Of a stretch of DNA of 64,000 nucleotides, positions 7,855 to 15,630 are shown in pieces (position 1 is the stretch's first letter; each line of letters starts with the position of its first letter). Origin of the DNA: Streptomyces sp. CC208A (GTDB lineage: Bacteria; Actinomycetota; Actinomycetes; Streptomycetales; Streptomycetaceae); contig NZ_JASCXN010000029.1 in the NCBI RefSeq assembly GCF_030010625.1, positions 1 to 64,000 of the forward strand, given 5' to 3'. The notes under the pieces were generated by a model. It saw only the letters and a program-made list of their open reading frames with translations. It was not told where the DNA came from and did no database searches. The position numbers and the translations under genes are program-made.

Positions 7855-7883
7855 GGGGGAGATTCCGGGGAGGGGCGGGGGCG

Positions 7884-9737
7884 TCAGCCCAGCTTGGACA
7901 CGTCCCGGACCGCGCCCTTGTCGGCGCTCGTCGCCATCGCCGCGTACGCCCGCAGCGCCGCCGAGACCTTGCGCTCGCGGTTCTTCGGCGCGTACACGCC
8001 GCCCAGCGCCTCGCGGCGGGCGGCGAGGGTCTCGTCGTCGACGAGCAGCTCGATCGAGCGGTTCGGGATGTCGATGCGGATCCGGTCGCCGTCCTCGACG
8101 AGGGCGATGGTGCCGCCCGAGGCCGCCTCCGGGGAGGCGTGGCCGATGGAGAGGCCCGAGGTGCCGCCGGAGAAGCGGCCGTCGGTCACCAGGGCGCAGG
8201 TCTTGCCCAGGCCCCGGCCCTTGAGGAAGGAGGTCGGGTAGAGCATCTCCTGCATGCCGGGGCCGCCCTTGGGGCCCTCGTACCGGATGACGACCACGTC
8301 GCCGTCCTTGACCTGCTTGTTGAGGATCTTCTCGACGGCCTCCTCCTGCGACTCGCAGACGACGGCCGGGCCCTCGAAGGTCCAGATCGACTCGTCGACG
8401 CCGGCGGTCTTCACCACGCAGCCGTCGGCGGCGATGTTGCCGCGCAGGACGGCGAGGCCGCCGTCCTTGGAGTAGGCGTGGGCCGCGTCGCGGATGCAGC
8501 CGCCCGCCGCGTCCAGGTCGAGGCTCTCCCAGCGCTCGGACTGGGAGAAGGCGGAGGCGGAGCGGACGCAGCCGGGAGCCGCGTGGAACAGCTCGACGGC
8601 CTCGGCGGAGGGCGAGCCTCCGCGCACGTCCCAGGTGCCCAGCCATTCCTTGACGGAGCGGGAGTGAACCGAGTGGACGTCCTCGTTGAGCAGTCCGGCG
8701 CGGTACAGCTCGCCGAGGATGGCGGGGATGCCGCCGGCCCGGTGCACGTCCTCCATGTAGTACGTGCCGCGCGGGGCGACGTTCGGGGCGACCTTGGCCA
8801 GGCAGGGGACCCGGCGCGAGACCTCGTCCATGTCGGACAGGCCGTAGTCCAGCTCGGCCTCCTGGGCGGCGGCGAGCAGGTGCAGGATCGTGTTGGTCGA
8901 GCCGCCCATGGCGATGTCGAGCGCCATGGCGTTCTCGAAGGCCGCGCGGGTGGCGATGGAGCGCGGCAGGACCGAGGCGTCGTCCTCGTCGTAGTAGCGG
9001 TGGGTGATCTCGACGACCGTCCGGGCCGCGGCCTCGTACAGGGCGCGGCGGGCGGTGTGGGTGGCGAGCAGCGAGCCGTTGCCGGGCAGGGAGAGGCCGA
9101 TGGCCTCGGTCAGGCAGTTCATCGAGTTGGCGGTGAACATGCCGGAACACGAGCCGCAGGTCGGGCAGGCGTTCTCCTCGATGCGGAGGATGTCCTCGTC
9201 CGAGATCTTGTCGTTCACGGCGTCGGAGATCGCGTCGACCAGGTCGAGGGTGCGGACGGTGCCGTCGACGAGGGTGGCGCGGCCGGACTCCATCGGGCCG
9301 CCGGAGACGAAGACCGTCGGGATGTTGAGGCGCAGGGCGGCCATCAGCATGCCGGGGGTGATCTTGTCGCAGTTGGAGATGCAGATCAGGGCGTCGGCGC
9401 AGTGGGCCTCGACCATGTACTCCACGCTGTCCGCGATCAGGTCGCGGGAGGGCAGGCTGTAGAGCATGCCGCCGTGGCCCATGGCGATGCCGTCGTCGAC
9501 GGCGATCGTGTTGAACTCGCGGGCGATGCCGCCGGCGGCCGTGATGGCCTCGGAGACGATCCGGCCGACCGGCTGGAGGTGGGTGTGGCCGGGCACGAAC
9601 TCGGTGAAGGAGTTGGCGACGGCGATGATCGGCTTCCGTCCGATGTCCGCGCCCGGTACACCGGAGGCGCGCATAAGGGCGCGGGCGCCCGCCATGTTGC
9701 GGCCGTGGGTGACAGTGCGGGACCTCAGCTCGGGCAT
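7884..9737 (-). CDS. ilvD: Dihydroxy-acid dehydratase
   Basis: 617 residues, normal for the long form of the enzyme. It removes water from 2,3-dihydroxy-3-methylbutanoate and the isoleucine analogue in branched-chain amino acid (and, through ketoisovalerate, pantothenate) synthesis. Both family signatures are present: CDKITPGM near residue 122 and the Cys-rich CPTCGSCSGMF near 190, with cysteines for the Fe-S cluster. The C-terminal GGTSGLSIGH segment is also intact. ATG9737 is preceded by GAGGAGCG. It is monocistronic, and the upstream region carries two overlapping inverted repeats. Confidence 0.96.
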   Translation of the reverse strand: MPELRSRTVTHGRNMAGARALMRASGVPGADIGRKPIIAVANSFTEFVPGHTHLQPVGRIVSEAITAAGGIAREFNTIAVDDGIAMGHGGMLYSLPSRDLIADSVEYMVEAHCADALICISNCDKITPGMLMAALRLNIPTVFVSGGPMESGRATLVDGTVRTLDLVDAISDAVNDKISDEDILRIEENACPTCGSCSGMFTANSMNCLTEAIGLSLPGNGSLLATHTARRALYEAAARTVVEITHRYYDEDDASVLPRSIATRAAFENAMALDIAMGGSTNTILHLLAAAQEAELDYGLSDMDEVSRRVPCLAKVAPNVAPRGTYYMEDVHRAGGIPAILGELYRAGLLNEDVHSVHSRSVKEWLGTWDVRGGSPSAEAVELFHAAPGCVRSASAFSQSERWESLDLDAAGGCIRDAAHAYSKDGGLAVLRGNIAADGCVVKTAGVDESIWTFEGPAVVCESQEEAVEKILNKQVKDGDVVVIRYEGPKGGPGMQEMLYPTSFLKGRGLGKTCALVTDGRFSGGTSGLSIGHASPEAASGGTIALVEDGDRIRIDIPNRSIELLVDDETLAARREALGGVYAPKNRERKVSAALRAYAAMATSADKGAVRDVSKLG

Positions 9738-9798
9738 CGTCGCTCGCTCCTCGTGACGGGTGTGCTTGCTTCGAGCGTACGCTGCCGCTCCAAGATCT

Positions 9799-9826
9799 GG
9801 ACAGCCTGTCCGCTATACGGGACGTG
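9799..9826. promoter_or_regulatory. Overlapping inverted repeats upstream of ilvD
   Basis: GGACAG-C-CTGTCC at 9799-9811 is a perfect interrupted palindrome. It overlaps a second imperfect one, TGTCCGCTATACGGGACG (9807-9824), whose centre contains TATA. Their place about 60-90 bp before the ilvD ATG suits a dimeric regulator, perhaps an IclR- or Lrp-type amino acid regulator, but the protein cannot be named from sequence. Confidence 0.45.
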
Positions 9827-9829
9827 ATT

Positions 9830-10006
9830 TCAGGGTTCGGTCGGGGTTCGGCCGAGGTTCGCCCGGGCGGCGCTTCGGGGTCCGGTCCGGGTTCGATCAG
9901 GGGGCGGTCGGGGTTGGCCGCGGGGCTGGTCGGGGTCGGTCAGGGGGGCGGGGCCGGGGGGCGGGCGCGGGGCGCGGGGCCCGGCCGGGGGGCGCGGGGC
10001 GCCCGT
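9830..10006 (+). repeat. G-rich low-complexity spacer
   Basis: The stretch is strongly strand-biased: many short variants of GGTTCGG and GGTCGGGG, then dense G-runs such as GGGGGGCGGGGCCGGGGG. No reading frame with gene-like content is present. The repeated runs of three or more G on one strand could form G-quadruplexes on the plus strand. It lies between the ilvD operator region and the 3-prime end of the TetR gene. Confidence 0.6.
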
Positions 10007-10615
10007 TCACGCCTCCGTCAGGTACCTCTGGAGCGTAGGGGCGACGTCCGCCACGATCCGTTCGGGGTCGGCCGAGGCCAGGGGCTCGACCTGGATCACG
10101 TACCGCAGGATCGCGATCCCGATCATCTGCGAGGCGGCCAGCTCGGCGCGGAGCTTCGGGTCCGGTACGGCCAGGTCGCCGGCGATCCGCTCCAGGAGGC
10201 GGCGCAGGACGAAGCCGCGCAGTACCTTCGCCGCCGCCTCGTGGGTCACCGCGGAGCGGATGACCGCGAGCAGCGGGGCGCGGGTCGCCGGGCTCTCCCA
10301 GACCCCGATGAAGAAGCGGGCCAGCCGCTCGCCGACCTCCTCGCGCGGGCCGTCGAGGATGGCCGGGAGGACCAGCGCCGGTTCGAAGGAGACCTCGATC
10401 GCCGCCGCGAAGACCTCGTCCTTCGTGCCGAAGTAGTGGTGCACCAGGGCCGGGTCGACCCCGGCGGCCTTGGCGATGCCGCGGACCGAGGTCTTGTCGT
10501 AGCCACGCTCCGCGAACTGTGTCCGCGCGGCCTCCAGGATCCGCTCGCGCGCGCCCGGGCCGCTGCCGCCGTCGCGCGCGGGGCGGCCCCGGCGCCGGGG
10601 GAAGACCTCGTTCAC
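10007..10615 (-). CDS. TetR-family transcriptional regulator
   Basis: 202 residues. The N-terminal helix-turn-helix is clear: ILEAARTQFAERGYDKTSVRGIAKAAGVDPALVHHYFGTKDEVF (residues about 21-64, quoted only as landmarks RGIAKAAGVD and VHHYFGTKDEVF). The C-terminal ligand-binding part is all-helical and unassigned. The GTG at 10615 overlaps the stop of the upstream isomerase-like gene (GTGA), so the two are co-transcribed and coupled. The overlap contains the palindrome CACGCGCGCGTG. The target genes are unknown; its partner gene or itself are the simplest guesses. Confidence 0.9.
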   Translation of the reverse strand: MNEVFPRRRGRPARDGGSGPGARERILEAARTQFAERGYDKTSVRGIAKAAGVDPALVHHYFGTKDEVFAAAIEVSFEPALVLPAILDGPREEVGERLARFFIGVWESPATRAPLLAVIRSAVTHEAAAKVLRGFVLRRLLERIAGDLAVPDPKLRAELAASQMIGIAILRYVIQVEPLASADPERIVADVAPTLQRYLTEA

Positions 10616-11436
10616 GCGCGCGTGCCCCGGGCCGCCGAGGCGAGGTGGAGCCGGGTGAAGGCCAGGGCCTCGGCGAGGTCGGCCTCCCGTTCTGCGGCGG
10701 ACATCGCGCGCCGCGTGTTGACCTCGATGACGACGTGCCCGTCGAAGCCGCTCACGGCCAGCCGCTCCAGGAGCTCGGCGCACGGCTGGGTGCCCCGGCC
10801 CGGCACCAGGTGCTCGTCCTTGGCGGAGCCGCGCCCGTCGGCGAGGTGGACGTGGCCGAGCCGGTCGCCCATGCGGTCGATCATCGCGAGGGTGTCCGTG
10901 CGGGCGGTCGCCGCGTGCGAGAGGTCGAGGGTGAAGTGGCGGTAGTCGTCCTTGGTGACGTCCCACTCGGGGGCGTACGCGAGCATCTCGCGGTCCTTGT
11001 ACCGCCACGGGTACATGTTCTCGACGGCGAAGCGGACATCGGTCTCGTCGGCCATCCGCCAGATGCCGGTCACGAAGTCGCGGGCGTACTGGCGCTGCCA
11101 GCGGAACGGCGGGTGGACGACGACCGTGGACGCGCCGAGCCGCTCGGCGGCCGACTGGGCCCGCTGGAGCTTGACCCAGGGGTCGGTGGACCAGACGCGC
11201 TGGGTGATGAGCAGGCAGGGGGCGTGGACGGCGAGGATCGGGACCTGGTGGTAGTCGGAGAGCCGGCGCAGCGCCTCGACGTCCTGGCTGACCGGGTCGG
11301 TCCACACCATGACCTCGACGCCGTCGTAACCGAGGCGCGCGGCGACCTCGAAGGCCGTCGCCGTCGACTCCGGGTAGACCGAGGCCGTCGACAGGGCGAC
11401 CTTCGCATCCGGGACGCGCACCACTGGTTCTGCCAC
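10612..11436 (-). CDS. Sugar phosphate isomerase/epimerase-fold protein (xylose isomerase-like TIM barrel)
   Basis: 274 residues. The AP endonuclease family 2 / xylose-isomerase-like barrel shows as GYDGVEVMVW, VPILAVHAPC, STVVVHPPF, FAVENMYPW, HFTLDLSHAA, LGHVHLADG and GHVVIEVNT, the usual Glu/His/Asp metal-binding strands. The substrate cannot be read from this. I chose the GTG at 11436 because TACCCT ends 7 nt upstream (plus positions 11444-11449), giving a leaderless start, and because the region further upstream is repeat DNA and not coding. It heads a two-gene unit with the TetR regulator. Confidence 0.85.
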   Translation of the reverse strand: MAEPVVRVPDAKVALSTASVYPESTATAFEVAARLGYDGVEVMVWTDPVSQDVEALRRLSDYHQVPILAVHAPCLLITQRVWSTDPWVKLQRAQSAAERLGASTVVVHPPFRWQRQYARDFVTGIWRMADETDVRFAVENMYPWRYKDREMLAYAPEWDVTKDDYRHFTLDLSHAATARTDTLAMIDRMGDRLGHVHLADGRGSAKDEHLVPGRGTQPCAELLERLAVSGFDGHVVIEVNTRRAMSAAEREADLAEALAFTRLHLASAARGTRA

Positions 11437-11469
11437 GACAGACAGGGTACGGGGCGCACCTGGGCGCGG

Positions 11470-11690
11470 GAGGGTGGTTCCGGTCACCCTCCGCACGCCG
11501 CGGCGCGGCCCCTCGTACGCCCCGCGGTCACGCGCAGGCGGCTCCGGCCGCACACGCGTGGTCCCTTTCGTGAGCCCTGCGGTCACGCTTCGGTCGCACG
11601 CGCGCGTGGTTCCCTCCGTACACCTCCGGTCACGCGCCGGCCGCACGGGCGTGACCCCCTCGCACGTCCTCCGGTCACGCGCCGGTCGGC
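11470..11690. repeat. Degenerate tandem repeat of about 50 bp
   Basis: Four or so diverged units share the core GGTCACGC followed by CGGTCGCAC and GTGGTTCC-like blocks. The GGTCACGC core appears at about 11526, 11580, 11628 and 11675, so the unit is roughly 47-54 bp. One unit contains CACGCGCGCGTG (11597-11608) and another CACGCGTG. The last unit runs into the 3-prime end of the Ppx gene. No gene is supported in it. Confidence 0.65.
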
Positions 11691-12616
11691 TCCGGGAGGT
11701 GGTCGAGGCGGCGCAGGATGACGCCCTCGCGCAGGGCCCAGGGGCAGATCTCCAGCTGTTCCACGCCGAGCAGGTCCATCGCGCCCTCGGCGACCATGGC
11801 GCCCGCCAGGAGCTGGGCGGCGCGGCCCTCGGAGACGCCGGGGAGGGCGGCGCGCTCGCCGCCGGTCATGGCGGCGAGCCGCGGCACCCACTCCTCCAGG
11901 GAGGCGCGGGTGAGGAGCCGTTCCACGTACAGGCCCTCGCTGGAGCCGGGCGCGCCGGCGATCCGGGCCAGCTGCTTGAAGGTCTTGGAGGTGGCGACGA
12001 CGTGGTCGGGCTTGCCGAAGCGGCTGAACTCCCCGACGGTGCGGGCGATCTGGGCGCGCACATGGCGGCGCAGCGCCTTGACGTCGTCCATGTCCGGCGG
12101 GTCGCCGGGCAGCCAGCCGGCGGTGAGCCGGCCCGCGCCGAGCGGCAGCGAGACGGCCGCGTCGGGGTCCTCGTCGATGCCGTACGCGACCTCCAGGGAG
12201 CCGCCGCCGATGTCGAGGAGGAGCAGCTTGCCCGCGGACCAGCCGAACCAGCGGCGGGCGGCGAGGAAGGTGAGCCGGGCCTCCTCCTCACCGGTGAGGA
12301 CCTGGAGGTCGACGCCGGTCTCGGCCTTGACCCGGGCGAGGACGTCATCGGCGTTGGTGGCCTCGCGGACGGCGGAGGTCGCGAACGGCAGGACCTCCTC
12401 GCAGCCCTTGTCCTCGGCGGCCTGGAGGGCGTCCCGGACGGTCCCGATGAGCCGCTCGACGCCGCCGGGCGCGATGGCGCCGCGCCCGTCGAGGAGCTCG
12501 GCGAGCCGCAGCTCCGCCTTGTGGGAGTGGGCGGGCAGCGGGCGGGCGCCGGGGTGGGCGTCCACCACGAGCAGGTGCACAGTGTTCGAACCGACGTCGA
12601 GGACTCCGAGTCTCAT
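11675..12616 (-). CDS. Exopolyphosphatase / pppGpp phosphohydrolase (Ppx/GppA family)
   Basis: 313 residues, the short single-module form found in actinobacteria. Members hydrolyse inorganic polyphosphate or (p)ppGpp. The ASKHA ATPase motifs are visible: GVLDVGSNTVHLLVVD at the N-terminus, ATSAVREATNADDVL, LTGEEEARLTF, and the phosphate-binding LLLDIGGGSLEV. ATG12616 starts the protein exactly at the conserved MRLGVLDVGSN, and TAGCGT ends 7 nt upstream, so the transcript is probably leaderless. It diverges from the 12658 gene with only 41 bp between start codons, so the two promoters interlock. Confidence 0.92.
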   Translation of the reverse strand: MRLGVLDVGSNTVHLLVVDAHPGARPLPAHSHKAELRLAELLDGRGAIAPGGVERLIGTVRDALQAAEDKGCEEVLPFATSAVREATNADDVLARVKAETGVDLQVLTGEEEARLTFLAARRWFGWSAGKLLLLDIGGGSLEVAYGIDEDPDAAVSLPLGAGRLTAGWLPGDPPDMDDVKALRRHVRAQIARTVGEFSRFGKPDHVVATSKTFKQLARIAGAPGSSEGLYVERLLTRASLEEWVPRLAAMTGGERAALPGVSEGRAAQLLAGAMVAEGAMDLLGVEQLEICPWALREGVILRRLDHLPEPTGA

Positions 12617-12657
12617 GGCGGAAACGCTACTGCTCCCGCCCGCATACGCTTGGCGTT
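12617..12657. promoter_or_regulatory. Interlocked divergent leaderless promoters
   Basis: On the plus strand TACGCT (12645-12650) ends 7 nt before the GTG at 12658. On the minus strand TAGCGT ends 7 nt before the ATG at 12616. Both genes appear to be leaderless, and their -35 regions must overlap, so firing of one should interfere with the other. Confidence 0.6.
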
Positions 12658-13560
12658 GTGCCAAAGACGAAAAAGACGAAGCCGGACAAAGACAGCGCCG
12701 TGGGCGGTGACGGGGCCGTCCACGAGGTGCGGGACGTCAAGTACGCGCGGGATGTGGAGGGCGAGAAGCCGCCCGTCAAGGGCGTGCGGAAGCAGCGCAA
12801 GGGCGCGGAGCCGGACGAGCAGGGGCTCGACTTCCCGCGCGCGTGGGTGGAGTTCCCGGACCCGGCCGACGAGGAGCAGGTCTTCCGCTGCGACCTGACC
12901 TGGCTGACCTCGCGGTGGACGTGCGTCTTCGGCAGCGGCTGCCAGGGCATCCGGGCGGGCCGGGCGGCGGACGGCTGCTGCACGCTGGGCGCCCACTTCT
13001 CCGACGAGGACGACGAGAAGCGGGTCGCGCAGCACGTGGCGCGGCTGACGCCGGAGCTGTGGCAGTTCCACGACATCGGCAGCGAGACGGGGTGGACGCA
13101 GACCGACGAGGACGGCGACCGGCAGACCCGCCGCTGGAAGGGCTCGTGCATCTTCCAGAACCGGCCGGGCTTCGCGGGCGGCGCCGGCTGCGCGCTGCAC
13201 ATCCTGGCCCTGCGGGAGGGGCGGGAGCCGCTGGAGACGAAGCCGGACGTGTGCTGGCAGCTGCCGGTGCGCCGGACGTACGACTGGATCGACCGCCCCG
13301 ACGACACGCGCGTGCTCCAGGTGTCGATCGGCGAGTACGACCGGCGGGGCTGGGGTCCCGGCGGTCACGACCTGCACTGGTGGTGCACCTCGGCGACCTC
13401 GGCGCACGGTGGCGGGGAGCCGGTCTACGTCTCGTACCGGCCGGAGCTGATCGAGATGATGGGCGAGGAGGCGTACGACGTGCTGGTCGGGTTCTGCGAG
13501 GCGCGGCTCGCCTCGACGCTGCCGATGGTGGCGCCGCACCCGGCCGACCCGAAGCCGTAG
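12658..13560 (+). CDS. Conserved Cys-rich protein of unknown function
   Basis: 300 residues. The first 60 residues are highly charged (KKTKPDKDS, KPPVKGVRKQRKG) and probably disordered. The remainder holds a set of cysteines in CDLT, CVFGSGCQG, GCCTLGAHF, GSCIFQN, GAGCALHIL, VCWQL, WWCTS and GFCEA, spaced like a metal or iron-sulfur binding protein. The pattern resembles the Cys-box (YkgJ/DUF3109-like) proteins, but I cannot confirm it. The GTG start is fixed by the TACGCT box 7 nt upstream. It ends at a hairpin shared with the convergent sigma-BACON gene. Confidence 0.8.
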   Translation: MPKTKKTKPDKDSAVGGDGAVHEVRDVKYARDVEGEKPPVKGVRKQRKGAEPDEQGLDFPRAWVEFPDPADEEQVFRCDLTWLTSRWTCVFGSGCQGIRAGRAADGCCTLGAHFSDEDDEKRVAQHVARLTPELWQFHDIGSETGWTQTDEDGDRQTRRWKGSCIFQNRPGFAGGAGCALHILALREGREPLETKPDVCWQLPVRRTYDWIDRPDDTRVLQVSIGEYDRRGWGPGGHDLHWWCTSATSAHGGGEPVYVSYRPELIEMMGEEAYDVLVGFCEARLASTLPMVAPHPADPKP

Positions 13561-13581
13561 CTCCTCCTTTCAGGAGGAGCT
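13559..13581. terminator. Bidirectional terminator fused to two stop codons
   Basis: AGCTCCTCCT and AGGAGGAGCT form a perfect 10-bp stem with a 3-nt loop. The hairpin begins within the TAG of the left gene and its last base is the last base of the TGA of the right gene, so the two convergent genes share a minimal terminator with no spare sequence. Confidence 0.75.
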
Positions 13582-15461
13582 CAGGAGGAGGGTTCCGGCA
13601 CCGGTTCACCGCTGCCCGGCGGGGGTGTGCCGGGGTCCGGGGTGCCCGGTTCCGTGGTCGGGGGCGGGTCCGTGGGCGGCGGGGGGTCCGTCGGGTCGGG
13701 CGTCGGCGGCGGGGTCGTGGGGTCCGTGGTCGGCGGCGGGGTGGTGGGGTTCTCCGTCGGGGGTGGCGTGGTCGGCTCTGTGGGTTCCGCCGGACCGGTC
13801 GGGTCGGTCGGCCGCGGATCGACCGGCCCGTCGGTGGGGGGCGGCGCGGTCGGCGGGGTGGTGGGGTCCGTGGTGACGGGCGGGGGCGGGATGACCCGGT
13901 CGTCGATCGGGGCGACGGGCCCCTGGCCGCTGATCCGGAGCACCGCCCCGGTGGGGTGGACGCCGATCCGGGCGCTCCACGGACCGCGCGGTTCACGGGC
14001 GCGGTCGACGTGGACGGCGACGGTGACGGTCTCGCCGGGGTTCAGGGTGCCGGAGGCGCGGCTCACGTACAGCCAGGGCGCGTCCGTCCACAGCGACCAT
14101 TCGGCCGGGGTGCCGCCCTGCCCGGTGAGGGTGATGAGGGTGACGTCGCCGAGGCAGCGCGCGGTGACGTCGATCCAGCCGGGGACCGGGGCGCCGGACC
14201 GCACGGGGGCGGCCGGGGCGGCGGGCCGGGCGGGGGTGACGACCTCGACGGAGACGTCGGGGGCCCGGCTCCCCCGCGTGAAGCGGGGGTCGGGGCTCGT
14301 ACGGGCGTTGCCGGCGTTCTCGTACCGGTCGTAGGAGCGGTCGGCGCCGCCCGTACCGTCCTTGCTCTCGCTGGCGCTGACGCCTGAGCCGTCCCTGCCG
14401 GTATCGGCGCCCGCCGGGACGCCGCGGTAGGAGGTCCACAGGGCGAGCACCGGCGCGGCGACGACGGCGGCGACCACGGTGGTGGTGACCGCGCGGGCCC
14501 GCATCCGGTCGCGCCGGGCGACGAGGTCCTTGGGGTCGATCGGGAAGCCGGTCGGGGCGAAGCGGGGGGCGCCGGCACGCGCGCGGGGGACGTGCAGCAT
14601 CGCCATGTAGGCGGCGGCCCGGGGGGCTTCGACGAGCGGCAGGCGGTCCTGGACGGCGCGCGGTCCGCCGCCGGGCCAGGGGGCGGTGGCGCCGACCCTT
14701 TCGGCGGTGCGGCGGCAGACGGGGCAGTCGTCGACGTGCCGGACGAGTTCGGCGCGCAGGGCCGCCGAGAGGATCACCTGCTGGTCGCCGGTGAGGAGCC
14801 GGGCGACGGTGGGGCAGCCGCCGGCGGAGACGGCGGCGAGCGCGGCCCGGGTGCGCTCGACCTCGCAGCCGGCGGTGGCGAGCAGGTCGCGGGCGGCCTG
14901 CGGGTCGAGGGCGAGGACGGCGGCGACCTGGCGCGGGCTCAGGCCGTGCCGGACGGAGAGCTCCAGGGCCTCGCGCTGCTCGGGGGTGGTGCCGGCGGCC
15001 TCGGGCCAGGCGAGGGTGGCCAGTTCCGCGCGGCGGCGCTCGGCGGTCTCGGCGGAGACGGGCGGCGGCCCGGGCGGGGTGGCGGCGGGGCGGCCGGTGT
15101 GGGCGCCCCGGCGCCGACGGCGGCGCTCGCCGAGGCTGCGCAGGCAGGCCCAGCGGGCCAGCGCGTACAGCCAGGCGGTGCGGCCCTCCTCGTCGGAGGG
15201 GCAGCGATGGTGGTGGCGCTCGGCGGCGGCGAGGACGTCGCCGAGGACGGCGGTGGCCGTGTCGTGGTCGCAGAGGACCGAGAGGCAGTACGTGAAGAGC
15301 CCGTCGAGAGCGGCCTCGTAGCGGGCGGGGGGACGCTGGCCGAGCGTGCGCGGTCCCTGCTGCGGGCCGCGGCGCGCCCGGTGGGCGCCCGGGGTGCGGG
15401 AGGATTCCAGCCTGCTGCTCGTCACTGGGCGACCGTAGGCGCGGAGGGGCGCACTCTTCAT
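13581..15461 (-). CDS. Sigma-factor-like protein fused to zinc-finger, membrane helix and BACON domain
   Basis: 626 residues in one frame. In order: a sigma-70 region-2-like helical segment (about 45-110, with WLYALARWACLRSL), a region-4-like part (about 150-200, LSVRHGLSPRQVAAVLALD), a zinc-finger-like HVDDCPVCRR (near 240) as in anti-sigma factors, a juxtamembrane basic stretch, one membrane helix (about 324-342, TTTVVAAVVAAPVLALW), a linker, a BACON-like beta domain (about 424-510, with SLWTDAPWLYVSRASGTLNPGETVTV), and a Pro/Thr-rich tail of about 100 residues. Sigma and zinc-finger parts would be cytoplasmic, the BACON domain outside. The ATG at 15461 is the best-placed start but lacks a strong ribosome-binding site. 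It is probably related to actinobacterial ECF sigma factors with long C-terminal extensions. Confidence 0.82.
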   Translation of the reverse strand: MKSAPLRAYGRPVTSSRLESSRTPGAHRARRGPQQGPRTLGQRPPARYEAALDGLFTYCLSVLCDHDTATAVLGDVLAAAERHHHRCPSDEEGRTAWLYALARWACLRSLGERRRRRRGAHTGRPAATPPGPPPVSAETAERRRAELATLAWPEAAGTTPEQREALELSVRHGLSPRQVAAVLALDPQAARDLLATAGCEVERTRAALAAVSAGGCPTVARLLTGDQQVILSAALRAELVRHVDDCPVCRRTAERVGATAPWPGGGPRAVQDRLPLVEAPRAAAYMAMLHVPRARAGAPRFAPTGFPIDPKDLVARRDRMRARAVTTTVVAAVVAAPVLALWTSYRGVPAGADTGRDGSGVSASESKDGTGGADRSYDRYENAGNARTSPDPRFTRGSRAPDVSVEVVTPARPAAPAAPVRSGAPVPGWIDVTARCLGDVTLITLTGQGGTPAEWSLWTDAPWLYVSRASGTLNPGETVTVAVHVDRAREPRGPWSARIGVHPTGAVLRISGQGPVAPIDDRVIPPPPVTTDPTTPPTAPPPTDGPVDPRPTDPTGPAEPTEPTTPPPTENPTTPPPTTDPTTPPPTPDPTDPPPPTDPPPTTEPGTPDPGTPPPGSGEPVPEPSS

Positions 15462-15486
15462 ACCGGATCCGCTCTTCTCAGCCTTA

Positions 15487-15505
15487 CGAGTGAAGGCGTC
15501 ACTCG
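15487..15505. promoter_or_regulatory. Inverted repeat upstream of the sigma-BACON gene
   Basis: CGAGTGA-AGGCG-TCACTCG has perfect 7-bp arms, 26 bp before the start codon at 15461. On the minus strand TAAGGC, a -10-like box, follows immediately. This is a candidate operator overlapping the promoter. Confidence 0.45.
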
Positions 15506-15630
15506 AAAGGGGACAGGAGGGTGGTGTTCCGCTGCCGTGGCGGCGGACTGTCCACAGGTCGCGGGGCTCCGTCCACAGGCCGGGGACGGGCGGCGGTCCG
15601 CTGTCGGTGGCGGCGGCTACGGTGGGGGAC

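Noticed and set aside
10007..11305. One long leftward protein covering TetR and the upstream gene
   Set aside because: Only the part from GTG 10615 has TetR similarity; the rest is an out-of-frame reading of the isomerase-like gene.
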